The notes beneath the pieces are model-generated. The model was given only the letters and a program-made list of their open reading frames with translations, did not search any database and was not told where the DNA came from. From Aotearoamyces nothofagi (Eukaryota > Ascomycota > Leotiomycetes > Leotiales > Tympanidaceae), in assembly GCA_015345905.1 (NCBI GenBank), contig JADDTR010000019.1, positions 248,001 to 312,000 on the forward strand: a stretch of DNA of 64,000 nt, written 5' to 3'. Within the stretch, counting starts at the first letter, position 1; every line of letters starts with the position of its first letter. Shown here one piece after another: positions 21,789 to 33,844 of this stretch. The position numbers and the translations under genes were made by a program.

Positions 21789-22992
21789 ATGGTCGAGATA
21801 GAGAAAGAAAACACGCCGCCGACCTCTATCAGCGTTACGAATGGCGCAGAAGAGCACGAGCACCATACGTCACCGAGAGACAGCAAGGGCTGGGACGGCA
21901 AGCTACGCGTAGACCGACGGCCAGTCCTGGCAAATCCTGAAGCCATCTCGGATCCTGAATACTCTGATGAAGAAAATGTTCTACCGGGCGAGCAGATCGA
22001 CGCTGATGAAGGCATGTTTTCCCTGCTGTTACAAAGGTCTACCGTCTTTTGTGCGGGGTATACTAACAATAGATTTTGCTACAGATCTCCTTGACGACTA
22101 CCCCTCAGATACCGAAGAGATTGATTGTATACACTCACGAGTCTCATCAATTCCTTCACTACGATTAGAAAGATTCAAGAAAGTCGCACGGCTTTGTCTC
22201 CGTCAGAATGCCATACAAGATATCGAGGGCTTATCGGCTTTAGCAGAATCTCTACAAGAACTCGACCTTTACGACAATTTAATTTCCCACATCAAAGGTC
22301 TAGAAGATCTCACAGCCCTTTCTAGCTTAGATTTGAGCTTCAATAAGATCAAACACATCAAACGGGTCAACCATCTTAAGGAACTGACCGACATATATTT
22401 CGTGCAGAACAAGATCAGCCTTATCGAGGGGCTTGAAGGGCTGACCAAGCTCCGCAATTTGGAACTTGCTGCCAACCGAATTCGGGAAATACAAAACATA
22501 GACACACTAAGTGGTCTAGAAGAGTTATGGCTAGGGAAGAATAAGATCACGGAGCTTAAAGGCCTCTCCTCTCTTTCATCTCTCAAGATCCTCAGCATCC
22601 AATCCAACCGGATCCGTACAATCTCCGGTCTCGATTCCCTTTCCAACCTCGAAGAGTTGTACATATCTCATAATGCCCTCACCACACTCTCTGGCCTAGA
22701 GAGTAACTTGAAGCTCCGTGTCCTCGAAATCAGCAACAATACCATTTCGAGTCTCCAGGGTCTCGAACATCTGACGGAGCTAGAAGAGCTGTGGGCAAGC
22801 TATAACCAGATCGGCGACTTCCGTGAGGTTGAGAGAGAACTCGCAGATAAGAAGCATTTGAACACGGTTTACTTCGAGGGCAACCCTTTACAGTTAAAAC
22901 AGCCAGCTCTATACAGGAATAAGGTTAGGTTAACGTTGCCACAGATTCAGCAGATTGATGCCAGTGAGTTGTCTTCTACGGGCAAAACGTAA
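21789..22992 (+). CDS. sds22: Protein phosphatase 1 regulatory subunit SDS22
   Basis: Leucine-rich-repeat regulator of PP1 catalytic subunit in mitosis and PP1 biogenesis. Exons are 21789..22011 and 22085..22992 (376 aa). Residues 1-75 are acidic and disordered. From about residue 90 there are about eleven SDS22-type LRRs of roughly 22 residues each (for example LTALSSLDLSFNKIKHIK, LSGLEELWLGKNKITELKG). A C-terminal LRR cap follows (HLNTVYFEGNPLQ...YRNKVRLTLPQIQQIDA). The only frame-preserving join uses a GC donor (GAAG|GCATGT), with a TACTAAC branch and CTACAG acceptor, so the intron is GC-AG; an alternative acceptor at 22072 would add four residues. The family call is secure from the repeats and the cap. 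It is head-to-head with the hydrolase. Confidence 0.94.
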
Positions 22993-23507
22993 AGGGAGAT
23001 AGCTAATCTAGTGACAGCGTATGTGAGAGTTTCGTAAAGTTAGGATGGCGATGGCGTTTACTAGAGCATGGCATGATGATGGCGTTTGGCCCTATGATCG
23101 ATGGGATTTTAGCATGAGCAATGAAGCCTGTGAGGGCAATGCTTCTTACAACCATAGTACACAGGCACCAGCATTCTAATATTATACTGCTATACTTATT
23201 TTGTTATTTAACTTGTGATATATATATTTTTGGACATGCATGTGATTCTAGCAAATACTAAGCGTGATAATGGAAAATCACACTAGGAAGTTAACAGGTA
23301 TGTCAGAGCAGAGTCGCAGGTTTGTCGCTATGCATTACTCCAGCTCATGACAGTATTTTATCCTGGATTTGTGTAAGAATCCGGCTAATGCTACATGTCG
23401 AGAAGAGATAAGCTTCCCACCACGGAGCTCTGCAGATGATACTAATTCTAAGATGCATAGTACCAGGGTAGGCTCTAGCCAAGTATATATGTAGACTCTA
23501 CGAAATA
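22993..23507. other. Tail-to-tail intergenic region
   Basis: About 515 bp of AT-rich sequence between the 3' ends of SDS22 and the xylose reductase. No structure was noticed. Confidence 0.5.
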
Positions 23508-24578
23508 TTATGCGAATATGTGTAGAGTTCCGAGATACTTATTCCACAAGTCAGCAATTAGGACATCTTGAACATGAGAAAAACCTACATCGCTAGGGTT
23601 GTTGAATCTTAGATTCCTGTCTAAACCAGAGATTTCCTCGATTTCACTTTCAGCAAGATCAAAGTCTGTTACGTGCAAGTTCTGCTCCAGGCGTTCCTGG
23701 TTATTACTCTTGGGAATAACAGCCAGACCACGCTGGGTGGCCCACCGGAGGATTATCTGCGCAGGAGTCTTATTGTGTGCCTTGGAGATGTTGGTGATGA
23801 CAGGGTGTTCGAAGAGGAGCGGCGTGTCGCGGGCCTTCTGCCAGTCTAGTTCGAGAAATGATGATGGTCCAAAAGTTGAGTATGCTGTCACTACAATGCT
23901 CTCGTCCTCTGCGAGCTGCAAAAGAGTAGGCTGTACAAGATACGGGTGGTGCTCGATTTGCAATACTGCTGGACGAACCTTGGCGTAGCGGAGTAAGTCC
24001 AGGATCAGAGAACCTTGGAAGTTTGAAATTCCAAGGCTTCGCACCAGCTTCTTCTCCACCAGGCTCTCCATTGCCGTCCATGTCTCTTGGATCGTGGCAT
24101 TGCTGAGCTGGACATCGCTTTTACCATCATAGGCCCATCCCGGAGGGTAGCGGACCTTTGGGTCCACGTATTTGAGGGCTACTGGAAAGTGCATGTAATA
24201 GAGATCAAAATAGTCGATGCCCCAATCCGCGAGTTGCTTCCTAGCAATTGGTTCGACTCGTTCGGCGTCGTGGAAGGAGTTCCACAGCTTGCTAACGAGG
24301 AAGAGATCTTCTCGCTTTACCAAGCCGTCCTTGATGGCTCGCGCAACACCTTGGCCTGCCTCAACCTCATTACCATAGTCTATATATCAAATCAGCATTA
24401 TGAAAACTGCAGCAGTGCATGTGGAGAACTAACCGCATGCACCGTCAAATAGTCTGTATCCTGTCTTAATCGCGTTATAAACAGTGTCAGCGCACGTTTC
24501 ATTGTCGACTTTCCAGAGGCCAAAGCCGACCTGCGGCAATTCATAGCCGCTGTTAAGCTTGATCGTTGGGCTAGACAT
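23508..24578 (-). CDS. xyl1: NAD(P)H-dependent D-xylose reductase (aldo-keto reductase)
   Basis: Reduces D-xylose to xylitol, the first step of fungal pentose catabolism; it is cytosolic. Exons in coding order are 24578..24434, 24379..23589 and 23537..23508 (321 aa, the family's usual size). The catalytic tetrad is visible: Asp45 and Tyr50 in FDGACDYGNE, Lys79 in LVSKLW and His112 in YYMHFP. The cofactor loop [14 protein letters not shown] and the xylose-reductase-specific [15 protein letters not shown] and C-terminal LRFNNPSD are present. The last intron (51 nt) is needed: reading through it replaces the family's short C-terminal tail with unrelated residues, whereas splicing gives [11 protein letters not shown]. 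It is not next to other pentose-pathway genes. Expression would be expected to respond to xylose through XlnR, but I did not see a clear site. Confidence 0.92.
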
Positions 24579-26606
24579 GGTTGCTGTTATACAGTTGTGG
24601 TTGTTGAATTGCAGCGTTCTGAGGAATTGGAAGGTGGTCGCGGCGGGGTTCAGTTCGCCGCTTATACTCAGATCAGATATGTACAGAGCAACAATCAGTC
24701 GGTGCACTCGGCGTTAACTCGCTACAATTTGTCAATGTATTTACCGTGCATTAGTTTGGTCTGATTGATGATGACGGCTAAATAGAGATAATCGGAAACA
24801 AGCATTGGTAATAGCACCGCATAATGCGATATACTGTAGCAGCCAGCACAGGAGCTACATTACGAATGACGTAGCCCTTTTAACGGGCACGAGGACCCAG
24901 CAGTTTCGGCACTACTGTATTATTACCGTACCAAAGAGGGGCAGCAGGAATGAAAAGACCTCGTTTTCAGAGAGTATACCGAATCCATTATGTTAATTAA
25001 TATTTAATAGGTAATATCGCGGGTGTCCGAGGGTCCCGAGTGCCCAAGTATCCGTGTCGAAGGTAGTGAATTAAGGTCGCGGGTGTCCGAGGGTCCCGAG
25101 TGAGGAAGGTAGTGAACTAAAATCGCGGGTTAGCTATTTCCACAGCGTTTATGGATAAATGCACCGGCTAAACAGCAGGTGCCCCAAAGTGCTTACAGAG
25201 GACCGAGGACATGAAGCGTAAGGGGTTTATCGTGAGATGGCGAAGCTTGTCCCTTTTTCTCCGGCTGGTTAGCTATGTTGTTTCTGGACTGTTGCAATGG
25301 GGATTACTGTTGTGTAGAAATCATGTCGCACATATGTGGACTATTCAGCATATCAAATCGGGGTCTCTTGTGTTTCTGCGGAAATGCCCAGGTCTTGGAC
25401 TGCTGGTAAAGCAGCAGAGCTAGCCGGCTCCTTCTGAGGCTCTCCGGGGAACTCAAGCAAGCCTATTCCTACCTAGCATGCGTACTCCCAAAGGCCATTT
25501 TATCAATCCCAACTCTACTGTATAAAGGTATGATACTTTAGTTTCTTAATTACCATCTTACAGTCACTTGCCTGTCCAGAACCCGCTGGACAGGGAGGCT
25601 CTCTGGTGGCGCAGTGGCAGAGAACTAGAACAGTCTGTCAATATTGTCAAGGCCAATTCAGCTTTTGAAGGATACGGGTCACATGCCCTTGGTGAATATC
25701 TCTGCGGATGTGGTGGAGCAGGATGGAGTGGGGTGGAGTGGAGTGAAGTCTGGGCGATCTTGGATGAATCTGAGGAAAGAAGCTTGGTCATGGCCTACAG
25801 AGCTAGCCCATCATTAGGCTGACGATGCATGGGTGCCCGTAGGCTGCAACAGCGTGAATGGCCAGCCACGGCAACGGTCTGTCGGCTGTGGCAGGGCTAG
25901 ATGTCATCTTCAGCCAATCACCGAGCGGCACGAGAGTGCACAAAGACCAGAGACATCAACGGCGTCGATGGCTCATGGTCCAGCCGGTGCCATGAGCCGG
26001 TGCCATGAGTTGTGACAACAAATCAACCAGTGCAACGTCATCTCCAGAATCAATCCAGAATCCTTAGAGTCGATCCTGCGCAGGTGCTGCTGAAGAAGTC
26101 ACAGCTGCCGGACCAGAGCAAGGTAGGTAAGTAGGCGGCGCTCTACTTGTTGAGGGATGCAGCTAGACTCTGCAGAACAGGACATGTCATGGCAAGAAGA
26201 ACGTGGGAGGATCCATCTTCTCTGCTCCGAGGCTCTCTGTTGTGGCTTCTGATCTGCCTTCTTCGGTCTACAAATCCCATCCTCCTCCAGGCGCAAGTAC
26301 AGGCATACCTACATCCATTTCAGCCATCCATTTCAGCTCACAGATACACCATGTACCTTTAAGTCTCCATTTGCAGATACGTCTTCGATCCTCTCCCGGA
26401 TGAAGCCTCGCTCGCTGAGGCATCCTCGCTGTACTCTCGTACCCCGTCAGAAACATCCACCCTTGTTGGAACTGTGGGTTTTGCAGCTTGCATCCAGGCT
26501 CAGGCCCTGCGTTTATGGTGTAGCAGCAGGTGCGGGATGCGTACACGGCGATCATTATTGCTAATCCATCAAGAAGCTGATCACCAGATTCAGCCCCGCT
26601 GTCATC
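24579..26606. other. 2.0-kb gene-poor interval
   Basis: This region lies between the divergent xylose reductase and membrane-glycoprotein genes. It contains a 60-bp tandem duplication at 25017-25132 and a (GGAGT)-like stretch near 25721-25745. Short open frames (for example 25211-25423) have no recognisable character. I could not support a gene or a mobile element. Confidence 0.5.
25017..25132. repeat. Tandem duplication with 60-bp period
   Basis: A 26-bp identical core occurs at 25017-25042 and 25077-25102, with a third partial copy starting near 25124. The intervening GGAAGGTAGTGAACTAA-like segments also match with small differences. The copies are GC-richer than their AT-rich flank. Confidence 0.85.
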
Positions 26607-27704
26607 ATGGCATTCCTTTTCTCAATGCGATTGACATCAGCGACAGCTTCAACAGGTCGTGGCGATATATCTAGCGGCACGTTGCCTGTGATATCTGAGA
26701 ATGGCGATATCTTTATATCTCCAAGAGCACAAGATTACCCTACTAGAACTACGCCTGCGACGCATGGAGGCTATGATGCTCCCATGAGCTACATGTCGGA
26801 GGACTCAGAAGTTCCGAGTTCGGAAAAGATATCAGATCCACCAATCAGGAATTTCCTAGATAGTTATCTTGCAAAAAGAAGCTGCAGGAAGCTGCAGGTA
26901 TTAGCTATTCTCGTTGGAATGCTTTGTCTCATAGGACTTGTTATTGGGCTTGTCATCGGACTACGAAACAGGAGGAATAATAACAGTAATTCGTAAGCAT
27001 GCCCCACTCTTGCGCACATCCAGAGGAGATTTCTGAGAATTGTTCACTGTAGGAGCAGCGATTCCTCTTCTTCCTCAAATTTGGGACTGGGCAGTCTGAA
27101 CATAACTTTCCCAGCTGGATCATATGCGATCGATACTGTTTTGGACACCATCAGCAATAATTGCACTGCCAATCCAGACACCTGGCAATGCTATCCTTAT
27201 TCTACTTATGCCGAGTCAGCAAATTCTGCGGCTGCAACTTTTGACTGGATTATCCAGCCTCCCTCATCTGGAAAGAAAAATGTCGTCTATACCATATCCT
27301 CCACCAATAACCCATTCTCTGTCCAATTCGAGAACGTAACTATGACCCTTCAAGACGTCAACTCTCCATCAGAGCGGTACACTTTTGAAGTGACCATGAA
27401 TAAACCTGTTGTTCCTATATCTGCTATCACTATCTCAAATACTGCTGCGACATGCTACTTCAATACCACAACCTTCCAAGCCAGCCTTTATACGCGAATG
27501 GCGAAGTCATACGGTTCCGGAAACTCTTCAAGCTCAAGTAATGTATTTTCACCGTGGCCATATGCTGTGAGTATTTCACAGCAGGCTCGTTCTGGGATTA
27601 ATGTTCCAGAATGCTTCGATACACAGGGAAACCAAGTTGGGAACTTTACTATCCAGACAACTGAACAGCAATGCAGCTGTGTATATATGAACTACGACTT
27701 ATGA
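26607..27704 (+). CDS. Fungal single-pass type II membrane glycoprotein, unknown function
   Basis: Exons are 26607..26992 and 27053..27704 (345 aa). There is no N-terminal signal peptide. A cytoplasmic-looking Ser/Pro-rich segment (residues 1-95) is followed by basic KRSCRK and one long hydrophobic helix at about residues 97-118 (LQVLAILVGMLCLIGLVIGL), then RNRR and an Asn/Ser linker. This charge pattern predicts a type II protein with its C terminus outside. The 210-residue ectodomain has several N-x-S/T sequons (NITF, NCTA, NVTM, NTTT, NFTI) and six or more cysteines, including a terminal QQCSCVY. It could be a cell-surface or wall-associated protein. I recognise no catalytic domain. Start alternatives are Met1 or Met7. 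The divergent neighbour is the xylose reductase, 2 kb away, with no evident link. Confidence 0.72.
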
Positions 27705-28412
27705 ATAATATGCTATACTTTAAAGTTTATCCCCTGGTGATGGGTAGTTGGTGGACATTCAAAGAAGTTGGTTTTTTGGGTGAAGACACTATTTTGTTGC
27801 TTGATTCATATAGATGTAGGATAAAGAATGCCCTTGTTGCAATTCATATATTTGAAAATCAATAATGTAAAAGAATTCAAAGTCCAAAAATTAACCTTAC
27901 GTTCCTTCAATCAAATATAACCTTCATAAAATAATAACACTTACTGGTGACGAATACGAATTATATCCTACCTACCTACTTTAATCATTAATGCGTGAGA
28001 AGTCTCCATACAAGTCCGTTGTAATAAACTATATATGGTATCCACTTTGTTTCCCCACATGAACGATTGTATGACGTGCATAATTCGCCCTATTCGCCCT
28101 ATTGTTTTCCTTATCAGGGTTGTTGGTGCCTCAGGAACCACAACTACCTCGGTCATTCTTAATGCGTTCACATGTGTATTTGCTTGAGGTATGAGGCATA
28201 ACTAAATATACAGCTTGCGAATTCTAAAGTCTCCATGTCCATTCAATATTATGACGTTATAGAGCAGTCTCTCATATTCAAGCTACATTTGCAAACCATG
28301 AGGAGTTCCCTACGAAATAAGATACTCCTGGAAACGAAAGGGTAGAGTTTCGCGACTTGAGAGCTGTGACAGCCCATATTACAGCTCGAATCAGAGCCTC
28401 CTAACCGCTCAA
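27705..28412. other. Intergenic region upstream of ABCD transporter
   Basis: About 700 bp, AT-rich, with a CCTACCTACCTACT tract at 27967-27980. It contains the 3' region of the glycoprotein gene and the transporter promoter. No specific site is called. Confidence 0.5.
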
Positions 28413-31054
28413 ATGGCCGTTCAATCGACACTGCGGAACTCCAAAGAGCCGCTCGATGTACTACAGAACCGATATATAGAGCTCGTACTCCACAAGCTCA
28501 AAGCCACGTCGAAAACCACTCGATTACTGGCTACAATCGCACTTTTGACCTCAATTATCGCCGGTGGAATAGGAGGAAGGCGATGGTGGGGGAGGAGAAC
28601 ATCTGAGATAGAGCAGGGACGGCGACTGCTCCGCAGGAATTCAGGACTACGTCACAAAGACGGATCAAGGACAATATTCGTACCATACAAGGACTCAACA
28701 TCAAAGGTCACGATATATCCAACGAAGCCAACAACATTTGATGCTCATCGACGGCTTTTTTTAAACCCCCCAAGAGCTTCAGGGCTCACTGATGGCCAGT
28801 CAACGCCACAGATACCTCCGCCTGAGACCAAACCCGGGCTCAATCTGGCTTTCCTCCATCAGTTTTTGAGTCTTTGGAGTATAATGATTCCGCGATGGCA
28901 TAGCAAGGAGACTGGCCTATTGGTCAGTCATAGTATATTTCTGATGATTAGGACATATCTATCGCTGGTTATAGCTCGATTAGATGGAGAAATTGTTCGA
29001 GATCTGGTGGGAGGTAATGGTAAACAATTTGTCATTGGCATAATAAAAGTAAGTTATCAGCGAGTGTTCAGTATAGCTTAACACAACTAACGTCTCATAG
29101 TGGTTAGGAATTGGATCAGTAGCCTCCTATACAAATGCCATGATAAAATATCTCCAGTCAAAAGTATCCATTGCATTCCGTACACGTCTCACGAGGTATA
29201 TTCACGACCTTTACCTAAACGATAACTTGAACTACTACAAGTTATCAAACCTCGACGGTGGGGTCGGCCAAGGTGCCGACCAATTTATCACGCAAGACCT
29301 GACGCTATTTTGTTCCTCGGCTGCGTCACTGTACTCGTCGTTAGGCAAGCCGCTTGTCGACCTATGTGTCTTCAATTACCAGCTATATCGATCTCTTGGA
29401 CCATTGGCCTTGACAGCTCTTCTGAGCAACTACCTCCTTACAGCAACTATCCTAAGGCGGTTGTCCCCACCCTTCGGAAAATTAAAGGCCGTGGAAGGAC
29501 GCAAAGAGGGCGACTTCAGAGGTCTTCATGCTAGATTGATTGCGAATGCTGAAGAGGTAGCTTTCTATGGAGGCGCTGATATGGAAAAGGTTTTCCTCAA
29601 CAAGGAATTCCAATCATTGAAGCGCTGGATGGAGGGGATTTATACCCTTAAAATCAGATATAATGTCCTGGAAGATATGGTCCTAAAGTACTCTTGGAGT
29701 GCTTACGGATATCTTCTCACTTCTCTACCAGTGTTCTTGCCTGCTTGGGGCGGCATAGGAGGCATTCTTGAACTTGCAGATGTGTTGGAGAAAGGAGGGA
29801 GAGAACGAGGCCGAATGAAGGAATTTATCACCAACAAGCGCCTCATGCTCTCTCTGGCAGATGCTGGTGGACGAATGATGTATTCGATCAAGGACCTTTC
29901 TGAGCTAGCTGGCTACACATCACGAGTGTATACCCTTATCTCAACCTTACATCGTGTTCATGCGAACGCATATTTTCCTAGAGGCACCAATTCAGAGCTA
30001 TTTTCGCTTTCAGATATACAAGGCACGACTCAAAAAGGATTTGATGGTGTCAGACTGGAACATGTGCCAGTGGTTGCCCCGTCATTATTTCCCAATGGCG
30101 GCGACTTATTAATCGACTCTCTGTCTGTTATTGTACATTCAGGGGAGCATCTACTCGTGAGTATCATTAAGGTTTATCAGTAACAAATGGCATTGAACTA
30201 ATACTTTATCTACACTATAGATATCTGGAGCCAACGGGGTTGGGAAAAGTGCAGTGGCTCGCATTGTCGCCGGGTTGTGGCCTGTTTATAGAGGTCTTGT
30301 AAGTAGACCGCGAAGTGTAGGCGCGGATGGTATCATGTTCCTCCCGCAGCGACCGTACCTTAGTATCGGTACACTTCGAGATCAAGTGATTTATCCTGAT
30401 GGTGAGATCGAAATGCGTGACCGAGGACGTCGAGATGTTGAGTTGAAGCATGTACTTGAAGAGGCGCGCCTGGGCTATTTACCAGACAGAGAAGGCGGCT
30501 GGGATACAAGAAAAGAATGGAAGGATGTCCTTAGTGGAGGGGAGAAGCAGCGTATGGCTATCGCCCGACTGCTGTACCATGAACCGAGATATGCATTTAT
30601 TGATGAGGGCACATCAGCTGTATCGAGTGATGTCGAGGGCCTTCTATACGAGAAAGCCAAAGAAAGGGGAATCAGTAAGTTTATTACCCAACCTTTATGA
30701 CCACCGTTAACAATACCAGCGCTTATCACAATCTCAACGAGAGCATCGTTGAAAAAGTATCACGACTACCAACTTATTCTTGGATTGGGGGAGAATGGAG
30801 ATGAGTGGGAATATGAACGCATAGGGACTGAGAAGGAAAAGATGAATGTTGAGAGAGAATTGCAAGACCTCCGCGAGCGGCTGGCACAGGTTGAACAGTG
30901 GAAGACACGCCACGAGGAAATTGAACAGGAATTGGCGAAAGTCTGGGTTGATAGCGGAGACGTACTATCGCCTCCACCATATGCCGAGAAAGGGGTAGCT
31001 GACCAATCCCTGGAGGGCACTGATAATGGGAAAAGCTCTTTGGCGGAGTCATGA
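28413..31054 (+). CDS. Peroxisomal ABCD-family half ABC transporter (Pxa/ALDP-like)
   Basis: Imports long-chain acyl-CoA into peroxisomes as a dimer of half transporters. Exons are 28413..29048, 29101..30156, 30221..30674 and 30720..31054 (826 aa). The N-terminal half holds the membrane domain, with the ABCD-specific motif EEVAFYGGADMEKVFLNKEF (EAA-like loop) and GADQFITQDLTLFCSS, equivalent to NPDQ...T-D in ALDP. The nucleotide-binding domain has Walker A GANGVGKS at about 567-574, Q-loop FLPQRPYLSIGTLRDQ, signature LSGGEKQR at about 670, Walker B YAFIDEGTSA and an H-loop region ITLITISTRASLKKYHD. In the last, the usual His is replaced by Thr-Arg (ISTR instead of ISHR). A charged coiled-coil tail of about 80 residues follows. 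Whether it is the Pxa1 or Pxa2 ortholog cannot be told from one copy. Fatty-acid induction is expected but not shown. Confidence 0.92.
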
Positions 31055-31259
31055 AAGGGTAGTGGCGTTGGGTTTTAACATGTGCGATACTGGAAGTGCA
31101 TTGCTTTGGGACTATTCTTGGGTTACGGACGGGTTTGTTATAGCAAGACGAGCTTCGTGGGATTCTAGATATTTTAAAAAAGAAATTATCAAATGAGTAA
31201 AGGCAGAACTTCTCAGTGCCATAGGGAGACGTTCTAGACATCCTGCACCAGGATAGCTT

Positions 31260-31300
31260 GGCATCGGCATTGGCATTGGCATTCGCGTTGGTAGTGGCAT
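31260..31300. repeat. GGCATT hexamer tract
   Basis: About six units of GGCATT with variants GGCATC, CGCGTT and GGTAGT. It has the same 6-bp period and GGCNYT look as the tracts near 8.4 kb. Confidence 0.85.
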
Positions 31301-31784
31301 TAAAACAGAAGTGACCGACCGGACTGCGGGGTGGGGGTTGACTGCACGGCCGACATGTCGAACATTGCAACATAAAGATGGATTGGATGAATTCCTGTTC
31401 CTGTACGAGAAACAAGGTTGTGGGTGTTCAAGGATATAGCTTGCTACAAGGGATGAGGGACACCTACCCCGGCTGAAACATTACGTAGATGTGGACGAGT
31501 GATAAGTTGATAGGCTGGGAGAGCGAAGCTTGTTCGGTGCAGCCGCCGGAGCGGGGTTTCCCACAGCCCATTGTGATTTCGAAGACCCTCGGCCGACCCT
31601 TCGCCAGGGAGCTCGAGCTGCTGCTCGTGCCACGGGTCCGCGAGTCTGCGACAGCACAGCGGCCGGGTGGCGGTCCGACACGATCCGTGGGCGCCCAGGA
31701 CCTGCAGAACGTGTACGTAGAGACGGTAGAGACGGTAGAGATGGTGTTGTGGTGGAGATGGAGATGGAGAGGGTGATGGGGAGG

Positions 31785-31820
31785 CGATGGTGATGGTGAT
31801 GGTGATGGTGATGGTGATGG
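31785..31820. repeat. GGTGAT hexamer tract
   Basis: About six near-perfect GGTGAT units, preceded by a less regular GGAGAT/GGTGGA run from 31728. Confidence 0.9.
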
Positions 31821-32332
31821 AATAATTACACTGCCAGCAAGGAAGATCTTGTATGCTGCTTTATCCACACCTCATACCCCACGTGCCTACGGCTCCTTGC
31901 CTCTGGAGAACATGCAGAGCATACGAGTAGGTGGCTCGGCCTTTCGGGGAAATGTACCCATCTGATGGATGTGCTGGTGAGACTCGACCCGCGAGGGTGC
32001 GGCGGATATGTGCGGAGTATGCATCCTCATCTCATCGTGCCTCATCGACACCCTTGCAAGTCAGAATTGCGACAATACAGTAATTGTGACAAGACGGCTA
32101 ATTGGTACTTTACACTGCGGCAGTTGCTACTGGCCGGCAAAGACGAATGGCGGGAAAAGGAGTGCAGGAAGATAGTATTAATGCGGATGGTCTTGTCCTT
32201 TCAGGGCGTCTAATCTTCGTGGTTCACCCCGGCCCCCAGCCAGTATTCTTACGAGTTGCTTCTTGCCGTCCAATACCAGTGACGATATTCAGCCGGTATA
32301 GCCCAGCAAACAAGCTGTTCACCGGTTCTCGC

Positions 32333-32371
32333 CTCCCGGCCTCCCAGCCTCCCAGCCTCCCAGCCTTCCAG
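32333..32371. repeat. CCTCCCAG octamer tract
   Basis: Four tandem CCTCCCAG units, the last with C-to-T change, in the gene-poor interval. Confidence 0.85.
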
Positions 32372-32638
32372 TCTCTGTGCAGGACAGAGCAATAATGAGT
32401 GCGCTTTCATACGAGGGAGGCAGGGCTGACGGTTCCCGGCAGGCCGCACGTCGAGTACCTCGCAGGTTCCGACGAGGCATAGTAGCATGTACTGTACCTA
32501 TGATGTACAGAGGATGTAGCTCGTACTCGCGCGCCGCCGCTGTCGACGGTGATGGTAGACCTCAGTACGATCCAGTACGGAGTAGGGAGCTCGGTATCGT
32601 CACTCAATCATTACCTTGTAACTACTCAGGATAGTAGA

Positions 32639-32670
32639 CGGGCACGGGCACAGGCACGGGCACGGGCACT
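32639..32670. repeat. GGGCAC hexamer tract
   Basis: Five units of GGGCAC with one AGGCAC variant. It is another member of the GGNCAC-type hexamers dispersed in this window. Confidence 0.9.
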
Positions 32671-33844
32671 AGAATGAGCACGGCAGGCTTTACAAAGCTG
32701 GCGAGGGGCAAGACATCGCGATGCGTCTTAAGGTATGTATGTACTGTAGCTATCAGTGCTGTCACTCACTGCCTTACCTACTGCCGTGCCGGCTGCTTCT
32801 TTTATGTGGCCACTTACAGATCGAATGATCGATCCATTGATTGCTTAACAGGAAGAGTAAAGATAGAAGAAAGGCAATAGAAACCCAAAGTGCAACTAAG
32901 GTGAGGCTGGCTGATTATGATTATGGATTATACACATCTCTGCCCTCCTGCTTTTCAAGGTCCTTCCGGCGGCCTGCCAGCGAATATGCTGTGTCTCATT
33001 GCTAGGCATATAGCTGTTTAGGCCTTTTGAACCTCGAACTTCGAAAATTGTAGTTTGTAGTTTGCACGTTGCCACACAGGCGCAAGGCCTGCGGCGTGCA
33101 GGTGTATGTATTAATTCTTGCGATGCGTGGCGGGCGCCGCACGGCGTACAGCTCACTGTGCCGGCCTACCTACCTTGGGAACCTAACGTTCTCTTCGTGA
33201 ATCGTACCTACCTTAGCTGAGGTTCAGGGTCAGGTACAGGGCCTTCCTCTAGGAACATAGGGTACCTTGGGCTACTACGGAACATACGGAAGGAAATACA
33301 CTGTGCTGGACAGAGTACTCCGTGCAGATAGATATGGAGGAGGCATCTCACTTCGCAACCCTTAACCAGCCAAGGCATTACTTACCACTCCTTATTCCTT
33401 ATTCCGAGGCACTGCCTTGGGTGTTCGCTCCCCCGTACTTTGCACTTTGGGTGTGTCCCGTGCACTGGCCTTTCTCGATCATCATCTCGGTTGAGTTTAC
33501 ATTAGTCGAATAAGCGGCCGTCACTCGCATTTCAGCCTCTTAGGGACCCATTGGGACCTTCTTCCTGATCATTCTCATTTCCAGCTTCTCGGGGCAAGGT
33601 GCAAGCCGGATCAATCGTGCGAAGTGCACAGCTTCCTCCGGTCCTCCGACTTACAGTACTCCTTCCCTGCCAGACCGTCCATTGTCTTATTATTGATTAA
33701 TCCGACGACTTATCATTTACGCGCCAGCCAGTCGATCAATCAGCCGGGAAGACGCGTGCGGTGTGAGTATCAGAGAACGGGGCTATAATCAGCGATCACG
33801 GCGCCCATCACAACGGCCCTGTCCGAGGCCTCGAGTCGCCCTCG

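Larger units (their letters stand above)
31055..33844. other. 2.8-kb gene-poor interval with dispersed microsatellites
   Basis: This region lies between two plus-strand genes. It contains hexamer or trimer tracts at 31260-31300, 31785-31820, 32333-32371 and 32639-32670. All open frames overlap these tracts or lack coding character. The last few hundred bases are the promoter of the Psr-type phosphatase. No RNA gene was seen. Confidence 0.55.

Noticed and set aside
25211-25423. 70-codon open frame with hydrophobic content
   Set aside because: No recognisable motif, lies in an AT-rich gap beside a tandem repeat, and is no longer than chance frames nearby.
25600-25640. tRNA-like A box (TGGCGCAGTGG) suggesting a tRNA or SINE
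   Set aside because: No B box (GGTTCGANTCC-type) follows at the right distance and no acceptor or anticodon stem can be drawn.
31464-31868. Frames encoding Ser-Pro and His-Pro-rich peptides
   Set aside because: They arise from the GGTGAT tract and its flanks read in reverse.
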